A stretch of DNA of 64,000 nucleotides from Straminergon stramineum. Taxonomy: Eukaryota > Streptophyta > Bryopsida > Hypnales > Calliergonaceae. Position numbers and translations under genes: made by a program. Below are positions 10,904-23,832 of this stretch, piece by piece (the stretch's first letter is position 1; each line of letters begins with the position of its first letter). The DNA lies in the NCBI GenBank assembly GCA_963920665.1, contig OY987265.1, positions 40,243,001 to 40,307,000 on the forward strand, read 5' to 3'. The notes under the pieces are model-generated. The model worked only from the letters and a program-made list of their open reading frames with translations. It made no database searches and was not told the origin of the DNA.

Positions 10904-13150
10904 CCTATGACTCATAGTGTTTTGTAAGAAATTTGGATTAACACCTAAAAGACTAGAAGTTCACATTTGAACAATGGATGAATGCACACATATCCCAAGT
11001 ACATAGAAATGGATTTTGGAATCCATTATTATTTTGAAGATACATGTGTTAGTTCTTTAGCATTTGTATGGTATAGATTATGAATACTTTCCATTGCAAA
11101 TATTCTATTATTCAAGAGGTATTGGTAGACTTGGCCTAAAAAAATAACCTTTTTAGTTTAAAAATTAAACCTTAAGAAACAACTTGAATAAAAAAATAAA
11201 ACCAGAATATTCAAAAATCACTTTGATTAAAACATAATATTTTGAACTTCGACAAAAAAAATTCTTATGAAAATCTCAAATATTCAATTTGCAATCTATT
11301 ATGGAAGGAATTTTCAAATTTTGGCTTCCAATTTTATTGAAAAGTATGGGTTTGTGTAGTAGTTAATCTAACTATATGGATATGATCTACGGATTACTAT
11401 GTATATTTTACAACTATTTTTAGAAAATCATCATTAAATTATTCTTGGAATTTATATTTTATAATTAATCTTTACAAATTTGAAAATGTAGTCTTTTGCT
11501 TGGTCTTACAGTGTAAATTTTACATATTTCGAGCATGTTCTATATTTGATATGAATTTTCTTCATGTTTTTATCAAATGTTTCACAAAAATTTCAAATTT
11601 TTTCTAAAATAATTTAAATTTTTGATGACTCATAAGAGGCATGTGATTTTCATCTTTGAAAATTAAAATAAATATAAGAAAGTTCATTCATACATAGTTG
11701 CAAAATAGCAACAAACGAAGTAAAGGATTGTAAGATTTGAATATATGTTAATGGGCCCATTATTTCATGGATAAGAGCCATGATTTAATGTAAGAGCTAG
11801 TATTTGATAGCATTTGGTTCTTATAATACAATACAATCGAATTGGCAAACATAATTATGAATAACCATAATGTATAATGGTTTACATCTTACAATTTTTA
11901 TAATTCTAGCAAGTCAAGTTGGCCCCTTCTCCTTTGTTTTGGGAATATTGGAAAGAAGTGTAAAAATGCACACTTGGAGTAAATTAACTCCTAAATGACC
12001 AAGGGGTGCTTGAGTGTAATTTTTGTTTTCTTGACTAGCTCATGTAATAAAGATAATGCTTCATTTGTGTGGAATTATCTCAATGATCTCTACGATTGAA
12101 ATGAAAGAAGACTTCTTTAACTTTCATATGATAAAAAGATTGGAGATATTACACCATTAATTTTTTTCTTCTAATCATTTTGAAGTGTACAAAAAATAAT
12201 ATTCATGAAGATTTGAAGTGACTTGTCAAGAAAAATCTTATTGAAGTTGTCGGAAAAATCTTCGTAAATCTTCATTTGAAACAAACAAATTATCCCCACT
12301 CTAATAACTCAATTTCCCCCACAATTTGGGGCACAAAACATACCTAAGGTAGTCTATTCTAAAATTGACCATCTTTTTTAAATGAATTCTATAATTAGCT
12401 CTAGAAGGGATATGAGGTGATCTTTAAATCCACCCTCTTTAGCCATTGAGTGGATAGAGTAAAAAGTGTTATTTATTGCAAGAGCCAATCATTCTCCTTG
12501 GTTTTCTCACAACTCTTCACAAGTTGCAAGTGAACAAATTTTGGAAGACATGGGATCACAAATACATTAGGTGCCTACAATGCAAGATTTTAAAAATTAA
12601 TGTATAATTCAATTAATGTTTCAATAAATATGAAACTAGTTGTATTACGTTCCATATCTAATTTTCTTTTCTTGCCCACCTCTAAAATCGACCATAGTCC
12701 TTGATGGGTTAAAGTGTCTTAAAATTTTCATTTTAGATAGTCAATTTTCTTTTCTACAATTCAAAATTATTAAAAATAGAAAAATAGAAATCAAACATTC
12801 AAAATTCACTATTTTAGTCATTGAGTAGATGTTATGTGGAAATCTTTTAAAGACAACTAAGATACAATTGGAATTTGGTGTCACAAAAGAAATTTGTAGA
12901 GGATTTCATAACTAACTCACACTTAGAAGAAAGAGAAAAATTAAAAAAGATAGAGTAGGATGAAGTTTGGTCTTAAATAAATCTAGATGTGGATGAAAGT
13001 TGTAATCATCCGTCCAATTCAAATTTATTCAAAACCTCAGACTCTATAATCAAATTGAAATTAAACTCCATAATCAAAAGTGAATTTGCATTGGCATTGC
13101 TCTAGCAAACTTCATCCATCAATTTCTATTGACCTATTGATCTAAATTAT
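10904..13150. other. Gene-free AT-rich DNA with one TTAA-family-like end
   Basis: A string TTAACTCCTAAATGACCAAG at 11984-12003 resembles the TTAACCCCTAAAGGACCAAG terminus and may mark a decayed TTAA-family element; no partner end was found. Otherwise nothing is recognised. Confidence 0.35.
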
Positions 13151-13153
13151 TGT

Positions 13154-13215
13154 TATACACACACATATAGACATACATACATATACATACACACACACAT
13201 AAATATATATATATT
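13154..13215. repeat. CA/TA-rich microsatellite
   Basis: Imperfect run of ACAC, ACATACAT and ATATAT units. Confidence 0.8.
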
Positions 13216-14228
13216 GATATCAAAGTCCAATTGAAGTGTATCTCATCATTTTAGAAAGGACATGCAACACTCTACAACATAGGCTACTTAATTAGATTTA
13301 ATTAGTCTTTCTTTGAAGGTTCAAAGTTTTGGCCTATAGTGGCTAAAATTGACCAAACTCCTAACCTTGAAGATTTTATTGTTTCAAGTTGTCATTCAGA
13401 CCATCTAGGATTTTGCAAAACAAAAACTTGCCCATTGCTTTGAAGGCCAATTGGATGATGCCAAAATACTTATTTAGGATTTGAAGACCAAAACATAAAG
13501 AACCTAGTTGTGTCCGCTTTCTCTCAAGGGTAGAGATAAAACACTCACATCCAACCCAACCTTGCTTGCCCACAAAGCCTCCAAATTCTCAACAAATTCA
13601 CCAAGAATCAGTTGGTTCATCATTTCTTAATAAAAAAGAACGTAGATTCAACATAGAAATTCATCCAAGGTCTCCTTGTTGACCACTATGGAAAGTGAAG
13701 TTAGAAGCTTGCATTTTGTCTAAATCTAGTTGCAAAAGCCATTTAGTGGTCTTATGGTCTCCAAGGGTTAATCACAAGTAAAAGTCATTTGATTGCTTAC
13801 TAAGATTGGACGTTATACTAGTGTATGAAATTTATTGCATTGTCCACTAAAACATAAGGATGGGACACCTCCAAATACTGTTTTTTCTATTGTGAATTGT
13901 TTCTATCATTAGATTTTTGAAATTTTATACTTTCTTATTGGTAAGTGATAGGAGATTTTAGTGCATCAAAGAAAGCATCAATTGGATATTATATACAAAA
14001 GTTTTAAAAATTAATATATTTTTGGTAGAAGTCCTAAAACCTTTTTTTTCAAGAATAGGAACATGTTGATATAGGAAATGTATAGTACTTGAGCATCTCT
14101 TCAAATGGTGTATTTAGAAACTTAGGGCATTTGGGTGTTTCTACCGTAATTATTTGGACTTTCTAATTGAAAGAACAAAATTGTTGGACTTAAGCTTGTA
14201 ATCCACAAGTTAATGCAATAATAGCATA

Positions 14229-14325
14229 ATATCAATATAATGTGGTTTACACTATTCAATATAATGTAGCCTACAATTTTCATACAATGTAGTTTGTAAT
14301 ATCAATAGAATGTGGTCTACACTAT
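14229..14325. repeat. Short tandem repeat, about 30-40 bp units
   Basis: About three degenerate copies of a unit reading ATCAATATAATGTGGTTTAC followed by ACTATT. The first and last copies are the closest to each other. Confidence 0.6.
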
Positions 14326-15227
14326 TCTTGTATTATCCCAAATATTCTGCTTGGTACACATTTATTAACTTAGAGATGATCTTCTCAAATAAATTTTGTG
14401 GTGAAATACCTATTTTTCAGCCCTTAGGAGTCTGTCAAAGTTGGTAGATGTGAAATTTCCTTCACTGCGAATTCAAAAACACCATTTTGATTGTCACCCA
14501 CTGTACATATATGATTGGCTTGTATGAATTATTGAATACATGACATTTGTATGTGTGCTATTTTTGTGGGTTGTATTCAAGAATAGTTAGAATGCACATG
14601 TTGTATTGATCAATTCTAAAACCATATATAATTTTAGAAATTACAATAGGAACATATTAAAATGTCTCGAATTTGAGTTTTAACTACCATAGGATGTTAG
14701 AAAATGGATAAAAAGTAGTAGTAAAAAATAGGGACGTATCTATTGTGAAATAATAGCTAAATAACCCCTCATAAGAAAAAGTTTCAACACACGCATATAT
14801 CAAGTATCCGGGTCCATGATTTTTTAAAGTAGAATTAGCAACTCTCTTTTAGCCATTCAACTATTCAAGTATGACTTGTGTATTAAGCACGACTTCTGCA
14901 ATATGTGAATCATAGGACTCTCACTTATAAATTCTTGATTACTTAAAAAGTAAAAGTGTTTGACTTTAGACTAATGAAAGTCTTTGGAATTTTGTGATTT
15001 GATTAAGTAAGAAAATCTTTCAATTTTTAGAAAAATAGAATTAATTGCATTCATTTTGAAGAATTGATTGAAAATGAATAGTTTGCAGTATTTTGAAATC
15101 AATGCTCAAATATTAGATCAAGATTGAATCTAGAAAGCTCAAACAAAATTCTAACAAAGAGGACGGTCTCAATGTAGGGTAAGCATCTAAGCATCTAAGT
15201 ATTGTCTCTTCCGTCATCTAAAGTATA

Positions 15228-15630
15228 ACAACCCATTGTGGTCAAAATTAGGAGTTTGTCCTCTTGCCATTGCTAAAATATTTTAACAAAGTATAAATTT
15301 CTATGAATTTTTGAAGTGTTCAACCCATCATGGCCCAAAAGAGTCACTAGACTACCCAAGAACCAACAAAATTTGTATACATTGTGTTCATCTTACACAC
15401 CTAAAGTAGTCACAATACTTTCTTACATGGAAGGCCTAAAAAAGTCACTTCTTACAATGAAATTACACAAAAAAGTTAGAAGTTTCTAATGAGGTCACTA
15501 ATTACTTCATTATTTTTAGATAAGATATTGATTGTGGCCCAACTCTCATTTGTCTACATAAAGCCTGTAATGGGGTCATTCCCTAGGTATCCACTATGGG
15601 GGCTTCTAACCACAATGAGCTATTCCACCT
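15228..15630 (+). repeat. Dispersed repeat, pair with 27550-27995
   Basis: Collinear similarity with 27550-27995: GCCATTGCT, ATGAATTTTTGAAGTG, CAAAAGAGTCA, CACCTAAAGT-GTCACAATA, TCACTTCTTACAATGA, GAGGTCACTAAT and TCCACTATGGG. The copy here is more decayed toward T/A. The short open frames it contains are not credible genes. Confidence 0.7.
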
Positions 15631-15639
15631 TCTTCCAAG

Positions 15640-18600
15640 GGAAAAGCTTTGCTACCCCAAAGTATTGCAAAAAGGACTCCAACAATTCATTGTGCAAGTT
15701 TGGTGTTAACATTTTACTTTGTTTTAGGGGCCAATTGGTATGTCAAGTGTTTTTTTGCGCTTTCTTGCTTGCAACTTATGAGGTGTAAGATAGAAAAGGG
15801 CTTCAAAATAATCTATCTCCTTTCCTCCTATTTTCACTAAAAAAATTGATTAAATTCTTAAGAAATAAAAAATTGTTTAAATTTTTTCCAAGAATCACCA
15901 TATACTAGTGTGTTACTTATGTTTCAACATGTCCAAAATTTATTGAAGAAACCTAATTTCTCAATTAGTTATGGCAATTTTTGAAGAGTATGAACCTTTC
16001 TTATGAGAATCACTATAAATCTTGTGTTCCTCATAAAACATACCATCTTTCCAACACAATCTTATGAATGTTATATACAATTCTTTTACCACTCACTTGT
16101 AGTTATACACAATCTCAATCATACCAAGTTTGATTTTCAAACAACTACCAAAATTTTAGTTCTAGTAAATTTTTGGACTTAAATTTCATGATTTTAGATA
16201 ATTGATTGTAAATCATTAGTAGTGAAGTTTTGAAATTTAATAGCATGTCAAGTACAAATGTTGAAAGTGTCCAATTGTCCATTAGCACAATTTCCATTTT
16301 GTAAAAGAATCTCAAACAAATTTGAAATTCAAATATTAATGAATTCAACGTTGAAGTGTCAAATGTCCAAAATTTATACAAAAACTTTCATTGCAAGATA
16401 ACTACATTTTACTATTTAACCCACATTCTAATTCTAGTTTTGTACCTTTGAGTATATAGGTATAGTTGAATTTTGAAAATTTGGTTACTATGTAAAGATA
16501 TCTATATTAGGAAATTTGGCGAAGCAACATTCCATCTTTAAACTCATGAAAAGTATGAATTTTGAATTACCTTTAGAATTTTATCAAAACATGTGTTATA
16601 TTGTACAATTTGGATGTATGATCAAATCCAATAAAAAATTCATCACTTATGATTTTCAATCTATGATCAAGAAGAATCATGAAATGCAACCAAGAAAATC
16701 ATCAAAAATAAAAGTCTATTTTTTTGTATTGTAATTTCATACACTTAATTGAAGACTACTACACCCAAAAAAGACATTCATTTGACGACTAAAGTGTCAT
16801 TTAGATGGTAAATTTTAATTTTTCTTAACTCAAAAATAGATTATTTTTATCCAATTTTTTGTAAAACTTTATTAATGCTATGTCAATATATTTGAGTTAA
16901 ATTCATTCAAGTCATATTATTTGTTGTTTAATTTTTTATGATGTGGTTTATCAAAAATATACTTCACCCAAATATATATTACAATACTTTGAACTTTTTT
17001 TCCTCTTAAAACTTTATACTGACATTTGAAGTGATTTCTTTTGGTTTTGAACAAATCAAACAATAATGAAGCTTTTGAAGTGTAGTTTCTACTTTGCTTG
17101 GAAATTTTGAAAATTTCCTTAAAATAATTCTTTTTTGAAGCTTAATGTTGTAGATCTAATACAATTGCTATTCTTTATATAGATAGACATCAAAAACTTC
17201 ATCATTTATTGTTCTATACGATAAGTTACTAATGCTCATCAATTTTCAAATTCTTTATCACTAGAAGGCCCTCGTGTTTTTTTGAATGTTAGTAACAAAC
17301 AAGCATGTTTTCTAAAATAGAAGCAAGAAGATGGGATTGTGACATTGTGTGCATGGAGGCAAAATCGAGTTGGATGTTTCAAAAAACATTTGAATGTCTT
17401 TGGCAAAACGAGTTGATGTCTTATGCAACGGTGATGTTTTAGGAGATATTGGAATAAACATAGTTGTGTTTTGTACAATGTCCAATAAAACAACAACTTG
17501 CCATGTTGGCAAGGAATTTCAGTTTAAGAGTGGGTAACTTAGTAGAAGTTACTATGAGCTAGGGTAAAATGCAAACCACATCAAAAAACACAGAGGAAGG
17601 GCAACTCTTTAAAGGCTTTTAAAAAAGGATTGCATGGAGGGAAAAAACTAGCAAGATGACTACATTTTTCATTGCATTTCTAATATAGCTGTAATTGTAT
17701 TAACAAGTCCTAAAAAATTAGTCTAATGCATTCTACATTATCTAATTTCCATAAATATGTATTTCTATTGTCCCATATATTTTAGAATTGAATATAAATT
17801 TTTCTCAATTTTCAAAGATCATTTTTCCAACAACATATGAAATTCAATATGTCCTATTTTTGTTGAAGTTCTTGTGTTTACCTTCTTGTAAACAAGACAT
17901 ATAGGGTTTTTGAAAAAGGATTTTGTTTTTTGTTGCAGTTTGTATTGAAGTAATTTCGTTCTTCCTTGACATGGCATCCAACAAGGATGAAGTAGCATGC
18001 CACATCAGCATACTTTGACACCATTTGAAAATCTGAACAATATTTTTTTAGACATCAATCAAGACATCAACTAAAAAGTTCAAATGTTTTTTGCAATATC
18101 AAGTTATCAACTAAGACATCAATAGAAACAAGCTTCATGTTTGAATAAATGTCTAGCCACATTTGTAGACTTGTTAGAAAAAACACAAAATCCTTCTAGT
18201 ATAAGCATGTTTTGTATTTGATATGGATTTCCTCGACTTTCCCTTCAAAAATTCATGGATCTTTGAAATTTTCATAAGAAAATCCAAATTTTATGACATA
18301 TTTTAGACACGTCACTTCATCTTGGAAAAATAAAATCAAAATATTTCAGTCATTAATAGAGGAGAAATGGATGATACAAAGCAAAGGATTTTGAAGTTGG
18401 ACTACATGGCCATGGGCTCTACTTTTAGAAGTTATGAATTTATTGATTTCCACCTCACAAGACATTTTTGTACTTCGGATGATTTTAGTGAGGCCCCAAA
18501 TTGGAAAAATAGTTTTTCCATTCAATTTTTGTTGTAGAATTGCTAAAGATCCATTTTCAATGACTAATGTTGTATATTCCATCTTAGATTTTTTTTACTT

Positions 18601-18957
18601 TCCTACATGAAAAAAAATCAACTCCATAGATCACCATGGCTAGTGTATTTTGGCAACTTATGCTACTTTATCTTAATCTAAATTTTAGCCATAAAAAGGA
18701 TTTTTTGTTGAATTTGAACATGACAAAGGAAATGAAGTTTATGAGGTCTAATTTCTACTTTAGTTTAAAATTTTGAAAAATAATTAAATTCAAGATTTTA
18801 TAGCAATTTGAACTTAAGCCTACAACCTTAGATTGCTAATTAATTCCCTCATTTTAAAATGATGTGGTAAACTTTAGACCCTATCATAATTAGCCATTGT
18901 ATTATCTAAGACATTCTTTGATGTAATTACAAAAAAATCAAAGATCATTAGATATAA
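15640..18957. other. Gene-free AT-rich DNA
   Basis: Only short, low-complexity open frames with no recognisable motifs. No complete mobile element was resolved. Confidence 0.45.
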
Positions 18958-19801
18958 GGATGATTGCAAAAAACACTTGTACTATTTGTTGCATTTTTTA
19001 TTTTCAACCTTTCACTACTTTTTGTACTACAAGTCACCTTTAGTACTATTAGAGGCATAGAACATGAAATCTAGATAGTTTGAGTAGATTTCAAATTTGC
19101 AATTCGAACAACACATGATGTTCATCATTGGATGACAAGGATGGATGGCAATGCTTAATTTGCCATAAAAATAGTTTACATTGGTAGATTAGAAGCACTA
19201 TAGGTCCCTACTAATACTAATGAGTCCTTCTATGTACCCTGAAATACTATTTTGAGCCCAAAGCTACAATTTATGCTAGAAAATTCGATTTCCACGTTTC
19301 TATTTTAAAAAAAATTTAAATGCACTTGAAAAAATATATTTTAAAAGTGTCCGTTGTTGCCAACTACAAGAAAAGAAGGAAGATCAAAGCTAGAACTAAA
19401 ATAAATAAATTTCATTCAACATAAATTGAACTTGAATATAACACACTTTAGACCAATGCAAAACACAATTAGAACATTTTTTTGGAAATCCCTCTCTTGA
19501 GAAGGTGTAATTCTATTAATGGAACTAGCCTACCAAATTTGACAATGTAACTCTTCAAAAAAGGTACTTGGTAGTACAAAAAACCACCAAAATTATATAC
19601 GTGACATATACTTGAAATTCAATCTCACCAATGGTATTAATTTAGGAAAAATTGAATTAATTCAAGTACATTTTCTATAGCTATAGGAAGCTTATTTCTA
19701 AATTTCATATTCATTCAACCATTTTTGCAATACTTATGGTGCAAAACAACTTCAACATTGAATGTGATGAAAAATCGGATAGGTGTTTCTTGCAATCACC
19801 C
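18958..19801. mobile_element. GGGTGATTGC-family MITE with ATAA duplication
   Basis: The left end GGATGATTGCAAAAAACAC pairs as an imperfect inverted repeat with the right end GTGTTTCTTGCAATCACCC. Both are flanked directly by ATAA (18954-18957 and 19802-19805). The copy at 7868-8581 shares these ends and some interior pieces (GTACTA and TTTGAGCCCAAA blocks). Non-coding. Confidence 0.65.
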
Positions 19802-20739
19802 ATAATCCAATACGCAAAGGAGTTGACATTTTTGGGCATTACCATTTGTGTTGAATATCAACCGTAGAGAGTAGAAGCATGATTGCCAAACATATATTTA
19901 AAGCTAATTCTTAAAAAAAAAATCTAACATTGAAACTAAAACATTGCAAAAATAATCTAGTAGACAAGTGGCTTATTGGAGTACTCATACTAAAATTCTT
20001 TTAGGATTGCCGAGAATATTCTATTCCACAGATTCAATCAAATGGTCTTCAAATTCCAAATGCATTTTTCAAGTTCAAACTACTATTTAAATGTAAACGG
20101 GTTAAATTTTAATAATTTTAGAGAAGGTGGAAGTTATAGAATGTATAAAGACATGCCAAGGTATGTGACTAATTTTATAATATTGATAAAACAATTTAAA
20201 ATTTGTACTTTGAGAAAAGAGGTATAAAATTGAGTTAGTAGGGTTGCAAATTTTGAGATTCATTAATTTCTAAATCATAATTGCAATTTGCTTCAAAGTT
20301 TTTGGTAAAAGTGTAGAGTTTCTCATATATCAACACTTTTGTATTTACACTTTTATTTCCTCTTCACTTATTTTTTTCCTATGGCATTTTGAATACAAAT
20401 ATTCTTGACACTGACTCAATTTTGTGAGTCATTCTATCAAGAAATTTTCAAATTTTTTTGAGCATATTTTGTATTTGATATAAAAAATTTCACCATTTAT
20501 TCAAACACTCATAGTAGATCCAAATTTTCACAAAAATTCTTTAACTTCAAGAAGACTTGCAATCTCATCTCTACAAGTAAATACAATTTTTTTATTCACC
20601 AATAGTTGCAAATTGGGAGCATATAGAGAGAAGAACTTGGAGTGCAAAAACTTGGTCACTAAACTAATTTGCCTTTGAATTGCATACAAATTGTGTTTGA
20701 AAAGTTGGATTGCTTTTATGAAATAATAAGGAATCCTAT

Positions 20740-22245
20740 TTAACCCCTAAAGGACCGGCCTTGTGTTTTTGACAACATAACTTTTTTGGACAAGTACATG
20801 TGAGTGGAGATTTGACTTATTTAGGCTGAATTTTTTTATAAGGTGTAGACGAGGAATATCTTCCATGAGTGCTAAATTTCATTTAATTTGAGTATACAAG
20901 TGAAAAGTTATGTTGCAAAATTTCGTTTATTTCTCAACTTGGGCAACCTGGGCAGATCAGAAAAAATCATTTTTTTCAAAAATAAAAATTTGAAATTGGT
21001 TTTCTAGCCCCTTAATGCTCGGACGTCCATTTTTTGGATGATGAATAGATTGAATCTCAAGTTTCATCTTCCTAACTACTTGGATGAAAGTTATTCTAAT
21101 TTGTGGACATACATTATCAAGTTGTTGTCCTATCTAAGGGCTGGATTTGGTGTTACTGGAATACATATTTTTCTAAAATTACCAATGTTCAAGTATGTCA
21201 AGTGGTCAAATTGCATTGACTCTAGTTCAAAATTGGATTTGCCAAAATGAGGTCATAGATAGGAAGAACACAAAAATTTCAAAAAATCACTATGTGGAGA
21301 GAGCTCATTTCAAATCCAATCCAACAAATTTTAATCAAAAAATGATAATATTTTGCTTGTAATCGAATTTTGAAGGAATTTTGGAATTTCTCTTTCAAAA
21401 TTTATAGAAAAAAATCGGTGATAGCATTGGTAAATCTAATCATATAGATGGAATCTACAAATCAAAATCTACAACTTTTATTTCTATACCAATTCCAAAA
21501 TATGCTTCCAAATAGCACTTTATAATGATTTTTCTCAAATCATCAATTTTGGAGATGAATTTGGATGTTTAGGGGCTAGATATACATATATGGGGAAAGC
21601 TTTGAATCATTCCATTTTGATCAATGAGATGAAAGTTATGAGGAATTTTAGTTTGCGGGCAATTATGGAATCTCTACTCTAAAATAAACTTTGAAGTCCT
21701 TTATTTAATTCAATTTTCCATATTTTTTGAAAAAAATAAAATTCAAAGGATTTGAATTGTTTATTATAACATTACAACTATTGAGATTGGCATTTTTCAA
21801 TTCCAAAATTAAAAGTCTTGACAATTTAGTATTTTGAATCATTCTCTACTTCTTTCTACTTACTATTTTTTTCCTATATGTTGTGCAATTCCAAATGATT
21901 CAAAATTTTTCAACCATATAGCCAACTTGACTTGAAGAATGAATCAAAAGATGCACCACCATTTAAAACATTTTTTCATACAAATGTGACCTTCTGAAAT
22001 ATTGTTGCCCATTTTTTGCAGGGCAAAAAAATGATTTTTGTCAATTCAAATGCTAATATCTTGCAATCCACATGGTGGAAATTTCTGAAATTATTTCCAT
22101 ATATTTTCAAACCAACTTAATACAAGATCCTAGTATAGATACATATGTCCAAAAATGTTTTTTTTCCTAAATTTGATACTTCTGCTAGAAATGGCAGTTT
22201 TAGAGTAGTTTTGGTGAAAACATAGTCAAAGAACTTTAGGGATAA
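20740..22245 (+). mobile_element. TTAA-flanked MITE, subfamily B, copy 1 (host of a nested element)
   Basis: The left end is TTAACCCCTAAAGGACCGGC. The right end, near 22231-22245, is a decayed GAACTTTAGGGATAAA. The body matches 31948-32884 collinearly, for example GGTACATGTGA-TGGAGATTT, GAATATCTT, GGAATCTCTACTCTAAAATA and CTTGCAATCCA. A 570-base insertion (21007-21576) interrupts this copy and is absent from the sister copy. Removing it leaves about 936 bases, close to the 937 of the sister. Confidence 0.75.
21007..21576. mobile_element. Nested CCCC...GGGG element with CTAG duplication
   Basis: The insertion sits inside subfamily B copy 1. The sister copy at 31948 carries the uninterrupted site TTTTCTAGAGTAAC. 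Here the left junction is TTTTCTAG-CCCCTTAATGC and the right junction is TGTTTAGGGG-CTAGATATAC. The inserted segment therefore begins CCCCTTAATG, ends with an imperfect inverted copy, and is flanked by a duplicated CTAG (the listed span includes one G and one C of that duplication). Its length of about 570 equals subfamily A and its ends resemble theirs. Confidence 0.75.
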
Positions 22246-22428
22246 ATCTTATTGGCATCTTTTGCATTGCACAATGCTATTTATAATATTTTATATTTTA
22301 TTAATATTTTTTAAGAAAATTACAAACTTTAAATCATCCCTTTCTATAATCAAGGGGAATTAGTATATTTGTGCAAGTTGCACTTTAAGCATGGTCATAC
22401 CATGCACCCCTCCAAAGTAAATATGCAT

Positions 22429-22797
22429 CTAGCCACTAGCTACGCAACACACATTTAGGCTAACAATCTGGCTTCCCAACATGCAAACCAATGGCAAACT
22501 AAAGTTTGCCGGTGGTGCCGAAACCGGTGGAGTGGGAATTCTATGGTCACAGCATTAAGTACCCTGATTGTCAAAGTAGCAACGTTGTTGTTTGTCTCGA
22601 GGAATGTTACAGCACGATCCCTGCCTGCCACCTGTACAATAGGGGTCCTGTAATCCTTGCTAGAAACAACAAGGTTGTCTCTATTGTGGAGGGAGGTTGC
22701 AGCAGCCATTCCTCCTTGGAAAAGGCTGTGAGCTTCCTTGGGTTGCGGCCATGGCCAAAGCCAAAGCCATAAGGATATACACACCAAGTCTCGCCAT
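22429..22797 (-). pseudogene. Decayed gene for a small secreted cysteine-rich protein
   Basis: On the minus strand ATG at 22797-22795 opens a classic signal peptide (MARLGVYILMALALAMAATQ) followed by GSSQPFPRRNGCCN. The same frame continues through TAG (22683-22681), TAG (22662-22660) and TAA (22557-22555) to a TAG at 22431-22429. Between the stops the frame is rich in paired cysteines (GCC, PCC, DPYC, GSCC, QRC, then CCDH). Every internal stop is one C-to-T change from a Gln codon, as expected of a gene decaying by cytosine deamination. Upstream (about 23294-23400, minus) a pyrimidine-rich leader ends CGCAG/GTAATA, which looks like a 5' UTR exon with an intron donor. I do not recognise the family; the cysteine spacing suggests a defensin-like or other extracellular peptide, but this is inference. 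A 136-codon open frame overlaps in another frame and has no such features. Confidence 0.5.
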
Positions 22798-23099
22798 GAG
22801 TCTCTCTTTCCAAATTTATCTACCAAAAAATGGGTACACAGTAAGTGATCACACAAAATGGTCATAGAATAAGTTACAGTGGCAACCTAGGTCGCCAATG
22901 CCGGAAAAATGGTCGGGTGAGTGCCTTCCCACCCCACCTCTTTGTGCAGAGAACGAAGGAAACGAAGGAGCAGAAGGACATCCATCCCGCTCGCCCACCC
23001 AATGTTCTAACATGTTTTATTTTTTTCATAAAACCAAAAAAACATGACCAATGAACCCCTCAACCTCTTCATATTTACCCTATAGGGCAGGCGATTCTA

Positions 23100-23480
23100 C
23101 CGGCGCCATTGGCAAGGTCGCCGCTGCTACAAACTACCCAAACACAACTATGTAGGAACTGAACTACCTTTGCCTAACCTGTTCGAACAGCTTCACCAAC
23201 AACTGAATTGATTCCATATCTACGAGTACAACCTCGATTGATCATCTCAACAATCCAATGCAAGAGCAAGGGTGATGAAACACAAATTATTACCTGCGTA
23301 GAGAGAGCGAAAGAGCAAAGGAGCGAAGGTGGTTTGATGATCGAGAACGAGCAAGCTAGCTCAGGTGGCTTACAATTCCCATTTACTTTTGGTTTTATCA
23401 TGTTCCTTGGAAGACCAAGACCTTCTTGCTGGACAGCCGAGTCACCTATTGTGTGTTGTTCATTGATTTGGTGTGTGTGT
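23100..23480 (-). repeat. Local duplication, copy 1 (possible leader/promoter of the cysteine-rich gene)
   Basis: This segment aligns with 24190-24720 in the same orientation: GAACTACC-TTGCC, ACAACCTC-ATCG, CAATG-AA(A)GCAAG, GAGAGAGC, GAGCAAGC and TTTTATCATGT. It includes the CT-rich leader and donor read on the minus strand. The moderate GC content and preserved splice-like site suggest derived genic DNA rather than transposon. Confidence 0.5.
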
Positions 23481-23809
23481 TATGCTTCATGATGCAATTT
23501 TGTTCATGGCTTTAGTCATGCAACTTTGTTTTCCAAGGCTATTTACAAAAAAAGAGTCATACAATGAATTACAAAATGATCACACAAAATGTTCACATAA
23601 TAAGTTACACAATGATTCACCAGAACCCAAGGTTTTCAACATCATGTCACATCACGTCTAGACGGATAGTAGATGGATGCAATGTCAGGATTCAACCCTG
23701 TGTTCGTCAGGATCAAATTTTTTTGATCCTTGACAATCCATCCACCGACTTTGATGGCCTACCGTCCAAATTGACGGACAAATTGTCCGTGTTGAAGGAA
23801 GGCCATCGA

Positions 23810-23832
23810 AAATAAATAAATAAATAAATATT
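23810..23832. repeat. (AAAT)n microsatellite
   Basis: About five uninterrupted AAAT units. Confidence 0.85.

Noticed and set aside
21005..21578. TA duplication (Tc1/mariner) for the nested element
   Set aside because: The empty site has CTAG and both junctions show CTAG; a 2-bp model needs the outer C and G to match by chance.
22455..22865. 136-codon minus-strand open frame
   Set aside because: It overlaps the signal-peptide/cysteine-rich frame and has Trp/Leu/Pro-rich low-information sequence; the other frame explains the locus better despite its stops.
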